Assembly (NCBI RefSeq): GCF_015706575.1
Contig: NW_024037048.1
Location: 13,533,512 to 13,597,511, forward strand
Direction of reading: 5' to 3'
Length of the DNA: 64,000 nt
DNA from: Patiria miniata
Lineage: Eukaryota; Echinodermata; Asteroidea; Valvatida; Asterinidae
Shown: piece by piece, positions 55,927-64,000 of the stretch
Numbering within the stretch: the stretch's first letter is position 1
Layout: every line of letters begins with the position of its first letter
Notes under the pieces: model-generated
Database searches by the model: none
What the model saw: the letters and a program-made list of their open reading frames with translations, nothing else
What the model was told of the DNA's origin: nothing
Program-made: the position numbers and the translations under genes

Positions 55927-56023
55927 CTCTTCATTCAGTGTCAATAGTCTGGTGGCTTGACTACGGAGAAATGTGTAGTAAATTGAGACTAGTTCCCGCT
56001 TCATGCCACACGTTTCTTTAATT
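55927..56023 (-). pseudogene. Copy of unidentified upstream exon, altered
   Basis: 97 nt against 95 in copy A: two extra bases in AAACGTGTGGC shift the frame before CGMKRELVSIYYTFLRSQAT. An open frame also enters from upstream (through KIRIKET-like residues to an ATG at 56142), so use with an alternative start cannot be excluded. The further upstream exons seen in copy A are not present. Confidence 0.4.
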
Positions 56024-56203
56024 CTTTTGGCATGGTTGGTTGATGCAGTACTGAAGCTGTGTTGGACTGGTGGTTTCAGGTGCAAGTCTTTTTTCTTGCT
56101 TTGCATGTTTTCAATACCATAAGTTTTGGGACTCTCATACACAGTATTGAGAGTCCCAATTTTCGGACTACACTTACAGTAGTCCGAGTAACTTGGACCA
56201 TGC

Positions 56204-57114
56204 TTGGACCCAACTTATATCGTCTTTTTAACATTCAGATTTCACCCTCAAAATGGCCTCCCAATTACTAGATAGGCCACCTGAGGTACAAATAGACATC
56301 GATGATTAAAATGGTTGTACTGAAGTTTATTTACGATCCGGAAGAAAAGTGAAATTTCTCGTTCAATTCTGAGAGCTCCCCTCGCGATCATGAACACATT
56401 AAATTTCCGACTCGTGTTAATGAACGATGTGATGTAGTCTTCATGCCCAGCGTACAATCAATGGTCCCCATATCCTGAGTGCGATTCTGTTACCGAGTGC
56501 GAAGCATCGATTATGATAATGAGTAGACTGGATCTCGCTTGTGAACACAAGTGGATTTCAAATGGTAAAAGACAATTGGGAACTAGCTTGAACTGCTTTC
56601 CGCCAATAAAAGCTGTCCTAGTTCCCGACTCTCTATTATCGTTCGAAATATACTTGTGTTTACAAACGAGATCCAATCTACTCATTATCATAATCGATGC
56701 ATTGCGCTCGGTAACGGAATCGCACTCGGGATATGGGGACCATCGAATGTACAATGTACGCTGGGCATGAAGACCACATCGCATCGTTCAAAACATTAAC
56801 ATGAGTCTGAAATTGAACGTGTTCACGATCGCAAGGGGAGCTGTTGGGATTGAATGGGAAATTTCACTTTTCATCCAGATCGTAAGTAAACTTCAGTACA
56901 ACCATCTTAATTATTGATGTCTACTTGAACCTCAGGTGGCGTATCTAGTAATTTGGAGGCCGTTTTGAGGGTGAAATCTGATGTTTTTGTGGGACAATGT
57001 TGGGTTTTTGGGACAAAAGAGAAAATTGTGTTGCTCGGCATATACGGGGATTAGCTTGGACCCACTATCGCCAGACCATGTCCAAATGTTACAAAGGCGA
57101 TAAGTTGGGTCCAA
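56204..57114. mobile_element. Large foldback element, copy B
   Basis: Arms of nearly 400-500 bp (56204-56587 and 56616-57114) are reverse complements with scattered mismatches, ending TTGGACCCAACTTAT and ATAAGTTGGGTCCAA. The centre is GGGAACTAG against CTAGTTCCC. Overlapping ORFs read similarly on both strands because of the symmetry and are not genes. No transposase. Confidence 0.85.
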
Positions 57115-57120
57115 CTTAGC

Positions 57121-57602
57121 CCCATAAATGTGGCCAATTTACTGGACTACCTCCGTAAATAAAGGCCACACTTCCACCATGTACAAAAACATGTCAAACT
57201 TTGTCAAATTTTGATTTGCACATTTAGGCTTAATTTGTAGTTTATTTTTGCTTTAGAAGCCTACTCACCCTCTCTTTATAATATAAGCCTAATCAGAAAG
57301 TGCTGCCTTTTTCAGATGTCTCTTTTTCGTGAAATTTCCAGATTCGTTTGCACACGCTGACGTTCGCGTATCAAAATTTCAACATGAAATTTCACGAAAA
57401 TTAGACATCTGAAAAAGGCAGCACAAACATGACAAAAGTGAGCATGGTGAGTAACTTCTAAACCAAAAATAAAGTACAAACTAGGCCTTAATGTGAATAT
57501 CAAAATTTGACAAAGTTCGACATGTTTTTGTACATGATGGACATGGTGGAAGTGTGGCCTTTATTTGCGGAGGTAGTCCAGTAAATTGGCCACATTTATG
57601 CC
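57121..57602. mobile_element. Second foldback, adjacent
   Basis: CATAAATGTGGCCAATTTAC, TGGACTACCTCCG and so on at the left pair with the matching strand ending CACATTTATG at 57600. The inner ends meet at GAAATTTC (57331 and 57386) around a loop of about 47 bases. GGTCCAACTTAGCC and GGCTAGGGTCCAAC just outside suggest it is related to the neighbouring foldback. Confidence 0.85.
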
Positions 57603-57730
57603 GGCTAGGGTCCAACTACAAGTTAGGCTACGGTCCGCGGACTACACTTGAACCTTCAATTAACACCATGACCATGATTTTGAACACCCGAATCCCACCC
57701 GACATAATTTGCTGACCTATCTCGAACACT

Positions 57731-58192
57731 CTATCTAGCAAGAGCATCATCACGATAACCCCAGTCCAACCGAGGGATTCCTTCTGCCAAAATCGCTTCA
57801 TTCTCCACAGCTGCGGCTATTTCCTTATCGAATATCACCTTCAGTTCCTTCCACTTTGTCATGTTTGTGAACAACAATTTTGCTCCATCAGGCATGTCTG
57901 GTTGTTGTGTATTTATTTTAGCCACGCAGCGTGGCGCCACCTATTGTCCGATAGTGTCCATGATCGTCTGGTTTGAACAGCGCCCCCATTGGACGATTTT
58001 TTTTTTAAATATAAAATGTAATCTCAATGCCAAAACTGATCTGATTGTATGCGTGCAGTCACCATTGGAGTGCCCTGGATATGCAGGGACAGGATAGGAT
58101 GCGGATAGTTCACCGAAGTTCATGTTGTTTTGTCCTGGTGGATTCATTCCCATATCCATTGTGTATTTCCTAAAAGTCCCTGTCAAAGCGGT
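57731..58192 (-). other. Possible two-exon ORF of unknown family
   Basis: ATG near 58190 opens MTALTGTFRKYTMDMGMNPP, GQNNMNFGELSASYPVPAYP, GHSN to a possible donor GTGACT. After a possible acceptor ACAACCAG, DMPDGAKLLFTNMTKWKELK and VIFDKEIAAAVENEAILAEG, IPRLDWGYRDDALAR follow in a compatible phase and end in a stop. The charged second part looks protein-like, but I recognise no family. The region also holds GGTGGCGCCACG, a motif common in small repeats. Confidence 0.25.
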
Positions 58193-58319
58193 CATAGTAT
58201 TACGCCCGACCACTGATTTCCTGCTAAAACTTGTTTTTGCAAACAATCCTGACTCTGTATTGTAGAAAAGATGCAAGTGTACAGTGCAATATTTGTCTGG
58301 GGTTGGTTGTGTGGGTGTG

Positions 58320-58400
58320 TGTGGAGGGGGGGGGGGGGGGGGGGCTGAACCTCATTTGGCGCTATGGGGGCGCTCCCATCCCGGCACCCCCTTCTCTCTA
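58320..58400. mobile_element. Poly-G MITE-like stretch
   Basis: Long G-run after GTGTGTGTGGAG, then GGGGGCGCTCCCATCCCGGC. Resembles the GC-run element family, but terminal repeats were not identified. Confidence 0.35.
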
Positions 58401-58809
58401 TAGATTTCATGAATCAATCGAGGGAAGGCCGGATGAGAAGCATCGATTTAAAACCAGTTGTCTTCTCTCCACTTCTGATTTAGTTATTCCAACTACTGAT
58501 TTTGCTGCCGTGACCCCACCCCTCCCCGTCAGCCAGCCTTGTTAAATAAAAAAGTCATAACTCAACATTAGACCGTAGACAATAACTAGACAATAGCTGG
58601 ACAATTTAGTGTGCTAGTTCTATGTTGGTTTGTTCTAAAATGAAGCCCATTTTAACAATGTGTGTAACCTTAACTGCCCATTACACATAATTGATTTTCA
58701 TGTACTGAATCAATTTGATGGTGACTACATACAAAACAAAAAACACACTGAGTATATACCACTACTACTACCCCGGCTGAGACTCAAACCATGGAGAAAT
58801 TATACAGCG

Positions 58810-59140
58810 CAAACTGATCACCGAGTAAATCACGGCAGGTGTACGTCATTATTCTATCCACCAATCACAGTTACTCGGTGACTAGCGGTCACCACAAGTG
58901 CCGGGATGTAGTTTTGCGTGTCAATCACAAATCACGTGTTTTGGATTTGTCACCGACATCGATACAGTATCAACCAATAGGATGTGGCTATTTCAGTGTC
59001 GGTGACACAAGTTTGTATGGGTGACTTTAATAGCCTCAACGATATTAACTGACTTTCGTCTTATTAATATGAAGCGAGTCGGTGATGTGTGATTGACAGT
59101 CCCTCAGTCACTGCTCAGGAAATCGATTCCAAGATTTAAG
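58810..59140 (+). promoter_or_regulatory. C1q-type promoter module, copy C
   Basis: TCGGTGAC at 58875-58882 and 58999-59006, inverted at 58949-58956, TCGGTGAT near 59079; CCAAT boxes at 58861-58865 and 58974-58978; GATTTAAG at 59133-59140 replaces TATTTAAG. Same order as 30640-30985. It predicts a third C1q gene whose coding exon lies beyond the window. Confidence 0.55.
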
Positions 59141-59164
59141 GCAGATGCGGGCCGCTTCTCCCCT

Positions 59165-59236
59165 CATAGCTCGTCACCTAGCTCCTTCGGACGACAACCA
59201 GAGAGAGAACTGATTGCAAGAACAAGATTGTGCTCG
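59165..59236 (+). other. Non-coding first exon, copy C
   Basis: CGACAACCAGAGAGAGAACT, GCAAGAACAAGATTGTGCTCG, donor GTGAGTG at 59237. Start inferred from the TATA-like box. No ATG. Confidence 0.45.
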
Positions 59237-59574
59237 GTGAGTGTTTGAAACAATTATGTTTTTCCCCCGAAACAATGTGCCTTCTTGCACGTAGTTTGAA
59301 TCAACGTGGGATTCAAATTCCGAAGATTATTGCTGACACTGTTTCCAAACAGCGAGCGTGGTAGTAGGCTTGAGCCTCGCTTCTCTGTAAGCTTGTGATG
59401 TGTAGTTGCTTGAGGAGTGAGGGCTGAACAACAAAATGTTTATGAACAAATTAAATTGGAATTGAAACTGATCTTGCATGACTATGATACCGATGCTGTT
59501 GCACGATAACTAACAGCCAAACCAGCGCGGTCCGAACCGCCATAGTGATCGTTATTTACAATCGAACATTGTGG

Positions 59575-60590
59575 GATAAAAGTGTGACTAGTCGGAATAA
59601 ACACTCTATAGCCTCACAGTTATAGGACGCAAATACTAACAGACCGGATGATCATGCACTTAGTTTTATTCAAGTTCAAATTGTTTTATCTAGCTGGGTT
59701 CATTTGTAGCATAGAATTGATGTTTATACACATTACTCAGTCCTTCTGCTCTGCTGTTCGCCTTAAATTTGAAGCAAAAGCTCTCGGACAAATTCAGTCA
59801 TGTTTGCATGTAGGGTTCCACTCAGCATGCAACTGAGATTCTGTTGGATATTTTGGGACAAAGCAATATTGGTATTTGGCTAAATAATTCGAATGTTTTT
59901 GGTTGTGTTATTGGTACCGATTTTCACAAATCCCAAATGTCTAGAGTCACGTTTCAGTTGGCAAACAGATGGTGGCTTACTAGAGCCAAACCGGTGCGCT
60001 GATTTCCCATCCGGAAAATAAATCTTTATTTAACGACTGTAACTTGACTGCGGTAGTCCAGCTGTAATGTTTGCGCCTCTACTTCCTTGGTATGAGATCG
60101 ATTTCCCTCACTAATGCAGAAACTGCATGTATGCTCATTGTGATTCCTATAGCCACAAGTTCAAGCAACCTTGAACCAGTTAGAGGAACATAGGATCAAT
60201 TGCTCACAATCTTAAGTATGATGCAGTACAACTCACTTTTTGAACTTTAAGCTTAGTTGATGCTATACATTTGACAAAAACAGATCAATTAAAGGGATTA
60301 TTTTTTTAGTTCTTGTCACTTGATTTCGTTGCTACAATCCCAGCCAAAATGGTTGGGACACTTCCTGAGCCTGCCACGGTCACCCACTCCCCCGCTCCCC
60401 CGGTCAATGTTGTTCTCTCCAGCTGATGGAGCACACACACCGCGCAATGAGCGACAACACTGAAGGGGGCCGGGGAGTTGGGGGCCCAGCGAGATTTGGC
60501 CAGGATTGTAGCACACGTTCATAGTCTGCCCACTGGCACTATGTCGAAAACATCTTCATTTTTTTCAGAAGATATATCAGGCTGAACAAT
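59575..60590 (+). repeat. Leader module in copy C
   Basis: Matches about 36.83-37.65 kb of copy B and 4.2-5.0 kb of copy A. In copy C it comes before, not after, the CRE block, and the minisatellite is missing, so the leader region has been rearranged. Confidence 0.65.
60332..60511. mobile_element. MITE CTACAATCC, copy C only
   Basis: Ends CTACAATCCCAGCC and GGCCAGGATTGTAG are inverted repeats; length about 180 bp, GC-rich interior. The paralogous site in copy B (about 37555) reads CGTTGCTATCACACG without it, against CGTTGCTA-element-TAGCACACG here. Confidence 0.7.
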
Positions 60591-60891
60591 TCACAGTGTA
60601 TATGTGATACCGGTCTCTTCACTTTGAGCATCGCAAAGTTTCTGTCATTAAATCGGTATAGGTACTTTTTTCCCGGCAATTATATAATTTATTTGTGTGA
60701 TTACTTCGTTTGATTCGAAAATAGCAAAGCCTTCCAAAAGAGACATGAATGTTCCTCGCGCTTGAGTCCAGACAGGACCGTTGGAGAACGCATTCTGTTT
60801 GAAATGAATAATCAAACCAAAATAAACTTCACTCGACACAGGTTTTTTTTTTTTTTTGGGGGGGGGGGCATTTATATCGTTTGAAATTCAG

Positions 60892-61030
60892 TTATGCCTC
60901 CCCACCAGCCCCCAAGTTATCTCCAAGAGGATTTTAATGACTCATATTTTTGTTGGTATTTGTTTTCAGCCAGCAATCCGCTCGAGTGTTGAGGAGTGCT
61001 TCCGCGATAGAATTCAAGAACTGTGCTTAG
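60892..61030 (+). other. Exon-like block, copy C
   Basis: Acceptors ending 60891 and 60969, donor GTGAGTG at 61031. Nearly identical to 34057-34196. Confidence 0.4.
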
Positions 61031-61243
61031 GTGAGTGTCTGTTTGACATTTTCTTCATTCAAGCATCGTAATAAAGCGGTGATATGGTGGGAAACTGTAT
61101 CTTTTTTCTATTCATTTACATGTAAAAAGTTTTTGGTCACAGTTATAAACAGAAAACGTCATTCGAACAAAAGAAGTGTGCAAATCTGCACTCACTGTAC
61201 AACTGTGCCTCACATTTTGGCCAATCGTTGCTATGAACACAGT

Positions 61244-62219
61244 CCAGGCACGGTTCTGGGGGGGGGCTTTAGCCCCCCCCCCCCCCCCCCAATTTTGTCT
61301 TCCCCCCCCCCCCCAAACAATTCCATAAAAAAATTAAATAAATGCACTAGCAAAATGTAAGAATTTGACGTACATGGGAACGGTCTCCCCCTAAATGAGA
61401 AGGGTGCGTTGTACACTTTTAGTTAATATAGTGTGCCCGATTGTGGGAGTTATCAGCGCTCCCCGTTCGCTCGTACCCACCGCCCTGCAAACAGGGCGCT
61501 GGGAAGGGCAGATGAGCTTCACAGAATCTTCTGAAGGAAGTGGGGATGGCATTCTGGGTAATTTATCATGACCTTTGTATAAAGCATCTGGCTGCAATTG
61601 TAGACCGCGGTTAGCCAATGCGCGCAAATACTATCCGAAAAGTTTGACATAGAAATGCATACACACCATACCGGATGTGATTTCTTTTTCATTACGGACA
61701 AATTGTGGACACATTTTGAGCGGAGCCTGAGCAACTGGCGGGAGTTGAAAATTTACAAAACAAATAAGTTTTACAGATTTTCCTACATTATTATGCTTTT
61801 AAACCAAAAAAGGGCGTCGCATTATGAATGAGAATAAAAGAGTGACGAATGACTAAGTCTTAACGGCCGTTCCAAACCTTGCAGGGTCGTGGCCGTGACG
61901 CCTTGCCGGTCACAGGTCACGCAAAATCTATCCAATCAGAGCGTTGATTCATCAGCCCTTCCCAGCGTCCTGTTTGCAGGGCGGGGGTACGAGCGAACGC
62001 TCCCCATAGAAAATATGACATGACACGACCCCCCCCTCCCCCCTCCCCCCCCCCCCCCCCCCACCCCCGTATTGATTTTCAGAGGCCTGAGTGTCCGGAG
62101 AAAATAACCAGTCTACATTTCAGCACGCTTCCCAGGAAAAAACTCTGGATTCACCTTGCTAGCCCCCCCCCCCCCCAAAAAAAAAAAAAAAAAAAAATTG
62201 GCTCTAGAACCGCGCCTGG
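61244..62219. mobile_element. hAT-like MITE, copy C, with inserts
   Basis: Same ends and AACACA flanks as 34409-34980. The nested element (from about 61457) contains an extra segment of about 370 bp. Long C-runs flank the interior. Confidence 0.65.
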
Positions 62220-62316
62220 AACACACCTTTTTGAACCGTAGCCTTTTTGTTCGTGGTCTTTGAATCAACATGCGATTCAGTTTCAAATTCTCCCTATTAT
62301 AACTAACTTCGTTCGA

Positions 62317-63240
62317 TGACGTCACAATGCTGAATTGTCGCAAAGACGTTTGTGGTAATTCAAAGAATATCTATGGCTGCAGACCAGCAAATAAACTGCC
62401 ATGGACCTCAGTGATAAATACCCCACTTGTAAAGATCAGGACAAATACTCACAACTCTCCAAGGTGTTTGAGACACCCATCAAATTACAGCTTATATCAT
62501 CATCTTTCATTGTCTGTTCAATGTTTGCGGTATAATCCGATGACCTTTTGGGATAAAAATTCCACCCAAAGATGATGACCCTGTAGTCCTGTAGCCCATC
62601 GCCCAAGGTACAATCTGCCACTTCACAAAACACTGAACACTCAGGTTTATTAGGACAAAAGATATTGCTCAAATATCTTTGAGGGAGCCTGACCCTCCCC
62701 CTTGCAGGGGGTTGGGTTAATAGGGTTAGGGTTAGGGGAGGGTCAGGCTCCTAAAATCCAAAAAAAAGTATGTCAGATTGTTGTGACAGGCGAACGGGTA
62801 ATATTTTGTGTGCATGTTTCACAGCGGGGGCTGGGGGGGGGGGGGGTCGGCCCCCCTCCCCACCCTCTGGATCCGCGCCTGTCAAACTATTTTGTCAAAT
62901 TTTGACCTGAAATGATTGTAATTTGATGTATGATAACGTCATGACGACGTCACTAAACTATCCACATCTTCACACTAAGGTTCATGCTCATATCAGGATT
63001 CATCCTTCTGTGGCTTCTTTTTGCATTTTAAATTCACCTAAATTTGACCTACCAGTAACCCCGGAAGGAAAGGTCAGACGACTTTACCTTCGAATATCAA
63101 AAATGTTTATCAAGGTATAGTCAATCAGATTTCAAAGTGTGAACATTATTGTTCATTTTGTTTATGAGGTTTTGCAGTGAAATCGCTTGTAATAAGAAAC
63201 CCGATGACGTCATTATGACGTCAGAGTATAAAAAAGGTAC
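62317..63240 (+). promoter_or_regulatory. CRE/TATA promoter block, copy C
   Basis: TGACGTCA at 62317-62324, 63205-63212 and 63216-63223; TATAAAAAAGG at 63227-63237. The site equivalent to 3018 has become TAACGTCA. Closer to copy A than to copy B. Confidence 0.55.
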
Positions 63241-63373
63241 ACCTCGGAGTCAGCGTTGATGTTTGTTAAAGGTTTGAAGTCTGTACTGTTCAGAAGAAAA
63301 GTTGCAGATAATTATTGTCAGAAAAAAACCCAGAAAGAAAGAAAGAAAGACATTTCTTAACATTTCCAAACAA

Positions 63374-64000
63374 TGATCGGGTAGTACCCGATCACCCAAA
63401 TATATCAGGGTTTTGTTGTTCGGAATGAGGAATTCCTGTCTGACATTATTTCCGCCTCTATTTTCATTTCGCACGCTTCAAACTAAATTATTGTTCACAT
63501 ACTGACTGGTTTAGTTTTTGATAAAGTTGAAATCTTGTCACTATAATGGATAGCACACTGTACATTCACGGAAAGTTGTATTGTCAAAACAAAGGCTATC
63601 AGTAGGACTTTTTTTTGGTCATATCTGATTGCAGTATTTTGAAGAGTTTAAAACATCAAGTTCCCTGCTGATTTCAGAATAGTTTCAACTGATTGTGATT
63701 AATGCTTAAACAAATTCACGCACTTTTAATACTTTAAAAAATATGTCTTTCTTTGGTTTACAGAAGACATATTGTGAAAGCTCCATTCTTTAAAAATAAC
63801 CTCACCAATAAAATCAGTATGATCAACCACCCCTTATTTTCTTCCTCATTTTGCCACTTTAATGTTATCAATTTAATTTTAAAGCACGGAAACTCTGGTG
63901 CAATGTACTCACATTGTTTCCCGGCAATCACTGAAACTAATTCAGGATCAGCTGTTATGTGGAAGTTGGTCACGGAAGAACGTTTATCAGGAAATCCGGA
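63374..64000 (+). repeat. Palindrome and leader module, copy C (cut by window)
   Basis: The perfect TGATCGGGTA-G-TACCCGATCA palindrome followed by the module of 3.48-4.1 kb. The window ends inside the cacggaagaacg segment. Confidence 0.7.

Noticed and set aside
56458..56784. Overlapping ORFs of 85-108 codons on both strands
   Set aside because: Both arise from the arms of one palindrome and mirror each other; no family resemblance.

Overview
The window is animal nuclear DNA. It has spliced genes with GT-AG junctions and phase-compatible exons, metazoan protein families (collagen-C1q, endophilin N-BAR, SLC12 cation-chloride cotransporter), AATAAA signals, tRNA-derived SINE sequence, minisatellites and many small foldback elements. 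An invertebrate deuterostome, perhaps an echinoderm, fits best; this is inferred from general character, not from a diagnostic marker. There is no bacterial, viral or CRISPR content, and I saw no reverse transcriptase or transposase domain.

The window is built from a tandem segmental repeat with a period of about 28-34 kb. Copy A is 1 to about 30.6 kb (its start lies before the window). Copy B runs from about 30.6 to 58.8 kb. The first 5 kb of copy C start at about 58.8 kb. Each unit has, on the + strand, a promoter and non-coding first exon (30.64-31.08 kb in B, 58.81-59.24 kb in C), a long repeat-rich leader region (minisatellite, CRE/TATA blocks, short exon-like repeats), and a single-coding-exon secreted collagen-C1q gene (7471-8265 in A, 41423-42220 in B). 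Convergent to it, on the - strand, lie dispersed and multiplied exons of an SLC12 Na-(K)-Cl cotransporter (9.7-16.4 kb in A, 43.6-52.6 kb in B), then N-BAR exons of an endophilin (17.4-21.2 kb in A, 53.9-55.5 kb in B). Three further 5' exons of unknown family (21.6-23.3 kb) splice in phase onto the endophilin exons.

The two C1q genes are intact. They differ almost only by amino-acid-changing substitutions (about 20 replacement codons, 3 silent), concentrated in the C1q head. This is what a tandem immune-lectin-like family under diversifying selection would look like. Most large SLC12 exon copies carry small frameshifts, stops or lost splice sites, so the SLC12 part is best read as an amplified, decaying exon mosaic; base-level assembly error is the alternative. 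Endophilin is represented only by exons for the N-BAR core. The rest of the BAR domain and the SH3 part are absent.

Other regions: 50-bp minisatellite arrays lie in opposite orientation on either side of each C1q/SLC12 module. A satellite of about 222 bp occupies 24.1-25.9 kb and a degenerate repeat field 26.6-28.7 kb. A nearly identical 2.48-kb tandem duplication lies at 45.6-50.6 kb. Large foldback elements occur at 47.6, 50.1, 51.0, 56.2 and 57.1 kb. Long poly-G/poly-C tracts are frequent. The most promising leads are the C1q divergence pattern, the conserved C1q promoter module, the CRE/TATA promoter repeated three times, and a perfect 21-bp-stem hairpin kept in both copies. I did not see convincing evidence for a wholly new molecular system.
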